Assembly (NCBI GenBank): GCA_030451965.1
Contig: JAKDNE010000069.1
Span: 1-11,198 of the forward strand
DNA from: Brachybacterium sp.
Lineage (GTDB): Bacteria; Actinomycetota; Actinomycetes; Actinomycetales; Dermabacteraceae
Direction of reading: 5' to 3'
Length of the DNA: 11,198 nt
This document shows, one piece after another, positions 5,261-11,198 of the stretch (position 1 is the first letter of the stretch; the number at the start of each line of letters is the position of its first letter). The position numbers and the translations under genes were made by a program. The notes under the pieces are model-generated. The model did no database searches. It worked only from the letters and a program-made list of their open reading frames with translations, and had not been told where the DNA came from.

Positions 5261-7522
5261 TCAGCGTCGGCGCTTCTCCCGGATCCGCACGCCGATGACG
5301 ATGGGCGAGCCGGTGAAGGCGAAGTCCTCCCGCAGGCGACGCTCGATGAAGCGGCGGTAGCCGTGCTCGAGGAAGCCGCTGGCGAAGATGACGAACCGTG
5401 GGGGCCGTGTACGTGCCTGGGTGGCGAACAGGATGCGGGACTGCTTGCCGCCACGCAGCGGATGCGGGTGCGCGGCCACCAGCTGACCGAGGAAGGCATT
5501 GAGCCGACCGGTGGGGATGCGTCGGTCCCAGGACTCCAGCGCCGTCTCGATCGCGGGGACCAGCTTCTCGGCGTGCCGGCCGGTCTGCGCGGAGATGTTC
5601 ACGCGCGGCGCCCAGGCGACGTGCGCGAGATCACGTGCGATCTCGTGCTCGAGCGTTCTGTGGCGCTCCTCGTCCAGCAGGTCCCACTTGTTGAAGGCGA
5701 GCACGAGGGCACGGCCCGACTCCAGGACCATGTCGATGATCTTGAGATCCTGGGTCGAGATCGGCTCGGAGGCCTCGAGCAGCACCACGGCGATCTCCGC
5801 CCGGTCCAGTGCGGCCCGGGTGCGCAGCGAGGCGTAGTAGTCGGCGCCCTGGGCCTGGAGGATGCGCCGCCGGATCCCGGCGGTGTCCACGAAGGTCCAT
5901 TCCTTCCCGCCGAGGGTGATCTTCTCGTCGACCGGGTCACGGGTGGTGCCGGCGATGTCGTCGACCACGACACGCTGCTCTTTGGCCAGCCGGTTCAGCA
6001 GCGAGGACTTCCCCACGTTGGGGCGGCCCAGGAGCGCGACCCGGCGCGGACCACTGTCCGCCGCGGCACCGCGGCCCTCCTCGGGCATGGCCGCCACCAT
6101 GGCATCCAGCAGGTCACCGGAGCCCCGGCCATGCAGGGCGGAGACCGCGTGCGGCTCGCCCAGACCGAGGTTCCACAGCGCTGCGGCCTCGAGCTCACCG
6201 CGCTGGTCATCGACCTTGTTGGCGACCAGCACGAGCGGCACCTTCGCCTTGCGCAGCACCTTGAGCAGCTGCTCGTCGGTGGTGGTGATGCCGACGTTCG
6301 CATCGACGATGAACAGGACCACGTCGGCGAGGGAGACGGCGACCTCGGCCTGCTCCGCGACGCGGTAGGCCATGCCCTGGACCCGGTCCTCCCAGCCGCC
6401 GGTGTCGACCAGCCAGAAGTCCTTGCCGGTCCACTCCGCCTGGTAGAAGACGCGGTCGCGGGTGACGCCGGGACGGTCCTCGACGACCGCCTCGCGACGG
6501 CCCAGGATGCGGTTGACCAGAGTGGACTTGCCGACGTTCGGGCGGCCGACGACGGCGACGACGGGAAGGTTCCGCTGGACCGCGGAACGCGGTCCCTCGT
6601 CCTCGTGCCCGGTGAGCAGGTCCAGGTCCTCGTCGTCCAGGGAGTACTCCGACAGGCCCGCCCGCAGGGCGGTCTCGATCTCCTCGTCGGTGGGTCCGGT
6701 GGCACCGTCGGCGCGCGGGTCCCGTGCGGGGACGACCGCACGGTCGCGGGCCGCCGGCTCGGCGCGGCCGTGCAGTGCATCCTCCTGGGCGGACTCGGCA
6801 GCCGCGACCAGCATCAGGACCTGTTCGACGACGTCCTCGATCCCGAGCCCGGTGGTGTCCACGGTCTCGACGCCGTCGGCGGCGGTGTGGAACTCGGAGA
6901 CGGTGGCGTCGTCCTGGTCGCGGCGCAGGACCTGGTCGGCCATCCGCGCCCGGGTGTCCTCGGTGTCCTCGAGGTCGAGCTCGACGGCGCGGCGCCGCAT
7001 GCGCTCCTCGTCCGAGGCGGTCAGCAGCACCCGCACATGGGCGTCGGGGGCGACGACGGTGGTGATGTCACGCCCCTCGGCGACGCAGAATCCGCGCTCC
7101 GCGGCCGCGGCGAAGAACAGCTCGCGCTGGCGCTGCTGGAGGATCGCGCGCACCAGCGTGTTGGTCGCGACGGCGCTGACCTGCTGGGAGATGCGCTCGG
7201 TGCGGATCTCGGCGGTGATGTCGGTGCCGGCGACCAGGACGGTCGCGCCGGAGGGGTCGGTGCCCTGGACGAGGTCGATCTCCTCCGCGGCCCGGGCGAC
7301 GGCCTCCCGGTCGGCGAGGTCGATGCCCTGGTTCAGGCACCACCAGGTCACGGACCGATACATCGCCCCGGTGTCGAGGATCCCGCCGTCAAGGGCATCG
7401 GCCACCAGCCGCGAGACGGTGGACTTGCCGGAGCCGGCCGGGCCATCGATCGCGATGGTGATGCCCTCGGCCGGACGGGGTGACGCGAGGTCGGAGAGAT
7501 CGTGCGGCGCGCTGGTGTGCAT
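5261..7522 (-). CDS. cmk-der: Fused cytidylate kinase and ribosome-assembly GTPase Der
   Basis: Two normally separate enzymes are joined in one 753-residue protein. The N-terminal part (about 20-242) is cytidylate kinase, which phosphorylates CMP/dCMP; it has the P-loop GPAGSGKS (27-34) and the GGILDTGAMYR segment. An acidic linker (about 243-318) follows. The rest is Der (EngA), needed for 50S subunit maturation. GTPase domain 1 has GRPNVGKS (326-333), DTGG (373-376) and NKVD (435-438). Domain 2 has GRPNVGKS (499-506), DTAG (546-549) and NKWD (611-614). A KH-like RNA-binding domain (about 655-753) ends in the basic tail EKRRR. All nucleotide-binding motifs are intact. The reading frame runs unbroken through the linker. 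The ATG at 7522 lies 20 nt after tyrA; an in-frame ATG at 7564 would overlap tyrA by 22 nt, and neither has a strong Shine-Dalgarno. This fusion is known in actinobacteria. Confidence 0.95.
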   Translation of the reverse strand: MHTSAPHDLSDLASPRPAEGITIAIDGPAGSGKSTVSRLVADALDGGILDTGAMYRSVTWWCLNQGIDLADREAVARAAEEIDLVQGTDPSGATVLVAGTDITAEIRTERISQQVSAVATNTLVRAILQQRQRELFFAAAAERGFCVAEGRDITTVVAPDAHVRVLLTASDEERMRRRAVELDLEDTEDTRARMADQVLRRDQDDATVSEFHTAADGVETVDTTGLGIEDVVEQVLMLVAAAESAQEDALHGRAEPAARDRAVVPARDPRADGATGPTDEEIETALRAGLSEYSLDDEDLDLLTGHEDEGPRSAVQRNLPVVAVVGRPNVGKSTLVNRILGRREAVVEDRPGVTRDRVFYQAEWTGKDFWLVDTGGWEDRVQGMAYRVAEQAEVAVSLADVVLFIVDANVGITTTDEQLLKVLRKAKVPLVLVANKVDDQRGELEAAALWNLGLGEPHAVSALHGRGSGDLLDAMVAAMPEEGRGAAADSGPRRVALLGRPNVGKSSLLNRLAKEQRVVVDDIAGTTRDPVDEKITLGGKEWTFVDTAGIRRRILQAQGADYYASLRTRAALDRAEIAVVLLEASEPISTQDLKIIDMVLESGRALVLAFNKWDLLDEERHRTLEHEIARDLAHVAWAPRVNISAQTGRHAEKLVPAIETALESWDRRIPTGRLNAFLGQLVAAHPHPLRGGKQSRILFATQARTRPPRFVIFASGFLEHGYRRFIERRLREDFAFTGSPIVIGVRIREKRRR

Positions 7523-7542
7523 CCGGCAAGGATACGGGGCGC

Positions 7543-8652
7543 TCAGGCGTCCGCGACCCTCCATCCCCGTTCCGCGAGCTCCCGCGTGAGCAGGTCCTCA
7601 CGGGAGGCGTCGATCGCGATGTGCGCAAGGCCCACTTCGCGTCCCAGCTCGTGCTCGAGGCGGAGGTCCTCGAGGTTCACGCCGATCTGGCCGATCTCCG
7701 TGAGCAGACGCGCCAGCTCCCCGGGACGGTCCGGGACCAGCACCACGGCCGTGGCGAAGGCGTCGGTCGCGCCGCCGTGCTTGCCCGGGATGCGACGCAC
7801 CCCGCGGTTGCCTGCGGCGACGAGGTCGGCGAGAGCCCGACGGGAGCCGGTGCCCGGATCCGGATCGCCCTCGAGCGTGCCCAGCGCCCTCAGCACGTCC
7901 TCGAGCCGGTCCCGGACCTCTCCGAGCACGTGCCCGACCGCGCTCGCGTTCGCGCCGAGGATCTCGACCCACAGCCGCGGGTCGGAGTCGGCGATGCGGG
8001 TGGTGTCGCGCAGCCCTTGGCCCGCGAGGCCCAGAGCGGGCTCGCTGGGCTGGAGCAGGGTGGCGGCGAGCAGGCTCGACATCACCTGCGGCACATGGGA
8101 GACCTGGGCGACGGCGATGTCGTGGGCGGCGGCGTCCATCGTGGTGGGCACCGAGCCGATCTCGGTGGCCAGGCCTCGCAGGACGCTCACGGCACGGGGA
8201 TCGGTGCTCTCGTGAGGGACGATGACGAAGGGACGGCCCAGGAACAGATCGGCGCGGGCGGCGATCACGCCGGAGACCTCACGGCCGGCCATGGGGTGGG
8301 CACCGATGTACCGCGGCAGGTCCTCGGCGCGGGCCCGGAGGCGCAGCCCGTCCAGCACCGTGGCCTTGACGCTGGCGACATCGGCGACCAGAGCGTCCGG
8401 CCAGCTGCGCAGCGCGCGATCCACGAGTGCCGCGGCGACGTCGGGCGGCGCCGCGACCAGCACCAGTGAAGGGTCGGGGGCGTCCGTGACCGGCAGTTCC
8501 CCCACCCCGAGCTCGACGGCCAGTGCCGCGGTGCCCGGGGAGGCATCCTCCACCTGGACCTCCACTCCGGCGCGACGCAGCGCCAGGCCGAGGGAACCGC
8601 CGATCAGACCGGTGCCGATGATCCGCACCGGAGACGGCACCAGAGCCGTCAC
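7543..8652 (-). CDS. tyrA: Prephenate dehydrogenase with C-terminal ACT domain
   Basis: TyrA oxidatively decarboxylates prephenate to 4-hydroxyphenylpyruvate, the committed step of tyrosine synthesis in the cytoplasm. The NAD-binding Rossmann fold begins with GTGLIGGSLGLAL (13-25). Other family landmarks are DVASVK (91-96), GAHPMAGREVSG (117-128) and SHVPQ (185-189), in place of the more usual SHLPH. A helical dimerisation region follows (about 190-290). An ACT domain (about 300-369), introduced by VVLVPDRPGELARLL, probably binds tyrosine for feedback control. The length of 369 residues fits the ACT-containing class. The start is a GTG (8652-8650) whose last bases form a GTGA overlap with the rluB stop, indicating translational coupling. 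The next gene, cmk-der, begins 20 nt after the stop. Confidence 0.95.
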   Translation of the reverse strand: MTALVPSPVRIIGTGLIGGSLGLALRRAGVEVQVEDASPGTAALAVELGVGELPVTDAPDPSLVLVAAPPDVAAALVDRALRSWPDALVADVASVKATVLDGLRLRARAEDLPRYIGAHPMAGREVSGVIAARADLFLGRPFVIVPHESTDPRAVSVLRGLATEIGSVPTTMDAAAHDIAVAQVSHVPQVMSSLLAATLLQPSEPALGLAGQGLRDTTRIADSDPRLWVEILGANASAVGHVLGEVRDRLEDVLRALGTLEGDPDPGTGSRRALADLVAAGNRGVRRIPGKHGGATDAFATAVVLVPDRPGELARLLTEIGQIGVNLEDLRLEHELGREVGLAHIAIDASREDLLTRELAERGWRVADA

Positions 8653-9554
8653 AGCCCCACCTCGGCCATCAGGGTGCCCAGCTCACGGCCGGTGAGCTCG
8701 CGGGTGGTGCCGGAGGGGAGGTCGCCCAGCACGACGGGACCGATCCGGGTGCGCATCAGGGCGGTCAGCTCGAAGCCTTGGGAGGCGAACATGCGGCGCA
8801 CGATGCGGTTGCGCCCCTCGTGGAGCGTCACCTCGACCACGGCTTCGCGACCGTCCTGGGCCAGCACCCGGGCGCGGTCGGCGCGGGCAGGGCCGTCGTC
8901 GAGCTCGACGCCCTCGCGCAGCGCCTTGACCAGACCGCGCGGCGGGCCCCCGGGGGCGTCGAAGCGGCACACATAGGTCTTGTCGACCTCGAAGCTGGGA
9001 TGGGTGAGGCGGTGGGCGAGCTCGCCGTCGTTGGTCAGCAGCAGCAGACCCTCGGTCTCAAAGTCCAGACGGCCCACATGAAAGAGCCGCTGCGGAAGAG
9101 CGGCAGTGAACTCGCTGAGGTCACGCCGCCCCTCGGGGTCGCTCATCGCGGAGACCATGCCGCGGGGCTTGTTCAGCACCAGGGTCAGCTTGGACCCGTC
9201 GAGCTGCAGCCGGCGGCCGTCGACATGGATCACCTGTGCGGCAGCATCCACCCGGACACCCTGCTCCTGGACGACCTCGCCATCCACCCGCACCCGACCG
9301 CCGGAGATCAGCGCCTCGCAGGCACGGCGGGAGCCGAATCCCGCCTGGGCCAGCACCTTCTGCAGTCGCTCCCCGTCCGGGCGATGCGCCTCCGACGGCT
9401 GACCGGGGGTGGCGGCGTCGGCTGCGACCGGCTTCCCCTCGCCGTCGCGGAGACGGACCCGACGGGGCGGGGTGAAGGCGCTGCGCCGTCGGGTCGGGCG
9501 ACCTCCGGAACGGCCGGAGCCGGAGCCGCTGCCCCCGGAACGATCCGCGGCCAT
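8649..9554 (-). CDS. rluB: 23S rRNA pseudouridine synthase, RsuA/RluB family
   Basis: This enzyme converts uridine to pseudouridine in rRNA; by family and gene context it is the RluB type acting on 23S rRNA. The 301-residue protein begins with a Gly/Ser/Arg-rich disordered tail (1-60). An S4 RNA-binding domain (about 62-118, ERLQKVLAQAGFGSRRACE) and the catalytic domain (about 122-295) follow. The family motif GRLDFETEGLLLLTNDG (161-177) carries the catalytic Asp164. KTYVC (192-196) and GRNRIVRRMF (247-256) are also typical. The ATG at 9554 shares one base with the parA stop (TGATG), and the end overlaps tyrA by 4 nt. In Actinobacteria this gene normally follows scpB; here it directly follows parA. 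The exact target uridine cannot be told from sequence. Confidence 0.93.
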   Translation of the reverse strand: MAADRSGGSGSGSGRSGGRPTRRRSAFTPPRRVRLRDGEGKPVAADAATPGQPSEAHRPDGERLQKVLAQAGFGSRRACEALISGGRVRVDGEVVQEQGVRVDAAAQVIHVDGRRLQLDGSKLTLVLNKPRGMVSAMSDPEGRRDLSEFTAALPQRLFHVGRLDFETEGLLLLTNDGELAHRLTHPSFEVDKTYVCRFDAPGGPPRGLVKALREGVELDDGPARADRARVLAQDGREAVVEVTLHEGRNRIVRRMFASQGFELTALMRTRIGPVVLGDLPSGTTRELTGRELGTLMAEVGL

Positions 9555-10426
9555 CAGGCGGCGGCGCCGCGGGAGATGAGCTCCCGGGCGAGCTGACGGT
9601 AGGCCGCCGCGCCCTTGTTCGAGGTGGCGAAGGAGATGATCGGCTCGGCGGCCACCGAGGCGTCGGGGAACTTCACGGTGCGGTTGATCGTGGTGTGGAG
9701 GACCTGGTCCGGGAACGCTTCCACGACGCGCTGGCACACCTCGCGGGCGTGCAGGGTGCGCGGATCGAACATGGTGATGAGGATCCCGTCGAGCTCGAGG
9801 CGCGGGTTGATGCGGTCCTGCACCTTCTCGATGGTCTCGACCAGCAGAGCCACCCCGCGCAGCGCGAAGTACTCGGCCTCGAGCGGGATGATCACGCCGT
9901 GGCTGGCGGCCAGCGCATTGACGGTCAGCAGGCCCAGGGAGGGCTGGCAGTCGATGATGATCACGTCGTAGTCGTCGGCCACCGGGCGCAGCACCCGTGC
10001 CAGCGCCATCTCGCGGGCGACCTCGTTGACGAGGGTGACCTCGGCCGCGGAGAGGTCGATGTTGGCCGGGAGCACGTCGAGGTTCTCGGTGTGCGTCTCC
10101 TGGATGACCCCGCGCACGTCGTGACCGCGCTCCATGAGCAGGTTGTAGACGGTCAGGTCGAGTTCGTAGGGGTTCACCCCGCTGCCGGCGCTGAGGGCGC
10201 CCTGGGGATCGAGATCCACCAGGAGCACCTTGCGGCCGAGCTCGGCCAGGGCCGCGCCGAGATTGATGACGCTGGTCGTCTTCCCGACCCCGCCCTTCTG
10301 GTTGACCATCGAGATGATCCGGGCCGGGCCGTGGCCGTCGAGCGGGGCCGGCTCCGGGAGCTCCGGCATCGGGCGACCGGTCGGGCCGAGATCGATGTCC
10401 AGCTGCTGGGAGGAGGTCGGGCTCAC
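9554..10426 (-). CDS. parA: ParA-type chromosome partition ATPase of the xerD cluster
   Basis: This 290-residue ParA/Soj-type ATPase binds DNA nonspecifically when ATP-bound and drives or regulates movement of chromosomes or other cargo. It is the xerD-linked paralogue found across Actinobacteria. The deviant Walker A motif is KGGVGKTT (44-51), with signature Lys44 and catalytic-loop Lys49. Walker A' is DLDPQG (71-76), and Walker B is IIIDCQPS (156-163). The leading segment LGPTGRPMPELPEPAPL (13-29) is characteristic of this paralogue. The GTG at 10426 is chosen because AGGA lies about 10 nt upstream and homologous sequence starts there. The frame continues up to a TTG at 10597, but those 57 extra codons give a Pro/Arg/Gly low-complexity peptide with rare codons and are probably leader. 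No parB is present. The stop overlaps the rluB start by one base. Confidence 0.93.
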   Translation of the reverse strand: MSPTSSQQLDIDLGPTGRPMPELPEPAPLDGHGPARIISMVNQKGGVGKTTSVINLGAALAELGRKVLLVDLDPQGALSAGSGVNPYELDLTVYNLLMERGHDVRGVIQETHTENLDVLPANIDLSAAEVTLVNEVAREMALARVLRPVADDYDVIIIDCQPSLGLLTVNALAASHGVIIPLEAEYFALRGVALLVETIEKVQDRINPRLELDGILITMFDPRTLHAREVCQRVVEAFPDQVLHTTINRTVKFPDASVAAEPIISFATSNKGAAAYRQLARELISRGAAA

Positions 10427-10599
10427 GTCGGTGTCCTGTCGTCGGCGTCGTGGTCTGTGGCGTGCACGGGGCTCTCCGCAACGGGGGCGGAGGAGGTCCG
10501 GTCCCGGTCCGGGGAGCGGGAGCTGCGCCGTGCTGTCGTCGTCTCGCGCAGGACGTCCGCCTCCGGTGGGACCGGGCGGCGGCGCCGTGCCGGACAAGT
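10427..10599 (-). other. 173-nt intergenic leader between xerD and parA
   Basis: This is the longest gap in the housekeeping cluster. It contains the hairpin described above and a plausible Shine-Dalgarno (AGGA) just before the parA GTG. No TANNNT -10 box or parS-like palindrome was seen. It is open in the parA frame to a TTG, but the translation is low complexity and looks non-coding. Confidence 0.5.
10557..10579 (-). terminator. Hairpin in the xerD-parA leader
   Basis: On the minus strand, CCGCC-CGGT (10579-10571) pairs with ACCG (10567-10564) and GGCGG (10561-10557), giving 9 base pairs with a 3-nt loop and a 2-nt bulge. It starts about 20 nt after the xerD stop. It could end or attenuate xerD transcription before parA. 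No U-tract follows, so the role is uncertain. Confidence 0.3.
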
Positions 10600-11198
10600 C
10601 TAAGCCCCCCGTCTGGCACGGGGGTGGGCACCGGCGTGGGCCTCGCGCAGCGAATCCACGGTGACCTGCGTGTACAGCTGTGTGGTGGTGACCGATGCAT
10701 GGCCCAGCAGCTCCTGTACGGCCCGCACGTCCGCTCCGCCGTGCAGCAGATGCGTGGCGTAGGAGTGGCGCAGGGTGTGCGGGCTGATCGGCTCGGGCAG
10801 GTCCGTCAGTTCCGCCGCCTCGGCGGCGCGCTGGACCACCTGCCAGGCCGCCTGTCTGGTCAGTCGGGTCCCGCGGGAGCCGAGGAGGACTGCCGGCGTG
10901 CCGCGTCCGCGTGTCGCCAGGATCGGCCGTCCACGGGTGAGATAGGCCTCCAGCGCCTCGAGCGCGAAACGGCCGACGGGGACGATGCGGTGCTTGTCCC
11001 CCTTGCCGCGCAGCATTGCCGTGCGCTCCTGCACCTCGATGTCGTCGATGTCGAGGCCGGTCGCCTCCGAGATCCGGGCGCCGAGCCCGTAGAGGATCTC
11101 GAGCAGTGCCCGGTCGCGCAGCGCGCGCGCCGTGGCATCCCGGCCGGTCCCGGGACGGCCCGCCGCCTCGATCAGCGTCTCGACCTGGTCGATGCTCA
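10600..11198 (-). CDS. xerD: Site-specific tyrosine recombinase XerD, N-terminal part outside the window
   Basis: The last 198 residues of a roughly 300-residue tyrosine recombinase are present; the gene runs off the right edge. XerD acts with XerC at dif to resolve chromosome dimers before division. All six catalytic positions are visible: Arg in GARISEATGL, Lys in RGKGDKHR, the HTLRH motif (PHTLRHSYATHLL), His in LLGHAS, and the nucleophilic Tyr in TTQLYTQV. The N-terminal SAM-like DNA-binding domain is outside the window. Frame continuity upstream of the GTG at 11034 was checked by direct translation: it reads ARISEATGLDIDDIE straight through, so that GTG is internal. Placement before parA, rluB, tyrA and cmk-der is the conserved actinobacterial order and supports XerD over XerC or an integrase. 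Confidence 0.92.
   Translation of the reverse strand, partial: SIDQVETLIEAAGRPGTGRDATARALRDRALLEILYGLGARISEATGLDIDDIEVQERTAMLRGKGDKHRIVPVGRFALEALEAYLTRGRPILATRGRGTPAVLLGSRGTRLTRQAAWQVVQRAAEAAELTDLPEPISPHTLRHSYATHLLHGGADVRAVQELLGHASVTTTQLYTQVTVDSLREAHAGAHPRARRGA

Noticed and set aside
5183..7483. A 766-codon open frame on the + strand opposite cmk-der
   Set aside because: It is the antisense shadow of a long high-GC gene. The translation is Gly/Val/Asp/Leu-rich without any domain, while the minus strand has complete CMK and Der motifs.
9554..10597. ParA starting at TTG 10597
   Set aside because: The extra 57 residues are low complexity with several rare codons. A GTG with a Shine-Dalgarno sits exactly where the conserved paralogue sequence begins. 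Not fully excluded.
10427..10599. A parS-type centromere site next to parA
   Set aside because: No 16-bp palindrome resembling the parS consensus (TGTTTCACGTGAAACA) was found here or elsewhere in the window.
9695..10603. A 302-codon open frame on the + strand opposite parA
   Set aside because: Shadow of parA; low-complexity composition, no motif, and it covers every Walker motif of the real gene on the other strand.
8649..10700. A 683-codon version of rluB reaching up through parA
   Set aside because: The part upstream of 9554 is out-of-frame parA and reads as Arg/Pro/Gly-rich nonsense. RluB homology begins only shortly after the ATG at 9554.
1..11198. Defence island, prophage, CRISPR or mobile element
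   Set aside because: No transposase, integrase of phage type, repeat-spacer array, tRNA or composition shift was seen. The only recombinase is the housekeeping XerD in its conserved context.

Overview
The window is high-GC chromosomal DNA with tightly packed genes and strong G/C bias at third codon positions. The protein families and gene order (xerD, parA, rluB, tyrA, then a fused cmk-der) indicate an actinobacterium. The tyrA-cmk/der arrangement and the sequence style fit Micrococcales, possibly the Dermabacteraceae/Brachybacterium area; that placement is inference. No tRNA, rRNA, CRISPR array, insertion sequence or phage gene was seen, so this is essentially core chromosome.

Left part (1-3136, + strand): an MMPL/RND-type membrane transporter, cut at its 5' end by the window edge, is followed by purU (formyltetrahydrofolate deformylase). 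purU has its own promoter, and the spacing of the -10 box suggests a leaderless mRNA. A perfect 10-bp inverted repeat lies where purU converges with the minus-strand genes and is the likely shared terminator.

Middle part (3167-5190, - strand): a probable four-gene operon, read right to left. It holds a TM2-domain membrane protein with a long Pro/Gln/Gly repeat tail, a small two-helix membrane protein, a Nudix hydrolase and an unrecognised 205-residue protein. The last two overlap by 4 nt. The Nudix gene has no ATG, GTG or TTG where its protein should begin; a perfect Shine-Dalgarno sequence instead points at an ATC codon.

Right part (5261-11198, - strand): a housekeeping cluster, read right to left. 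It begins with the C-terminal two thirds of XerD (tyrosine recombinase). A 173-nt leader follows, then ParA (chromosome-partition ATPase), RluB (23S rRNA pseudouridine synthase), TyrA (prephenate dehydrogenase with an ACT domain) and a single polypeptide joining cytidylate kinase to the double GTPase Der. parA/rluB overlap by 1 nt and rluB/tyrA by 4 nt; tyrA and cmk-der are 20 nt apart, so translation is probably coupled. scpA and scpB, which normally separate parA from rluB in Actinobacteria, are absent here. The cluster joins chromosome segregation, ribosome maturation (RluB, Der), CMP phosphorylation and tyrosine synthesis.

No new multi-gene system was found. The points most worth a second look are the ATC start of the Nudix gene, the loss of scpAB from the parA-rluB junction, the unknown protein coupled to the Nudix gene, and the leaderless-type promoters.
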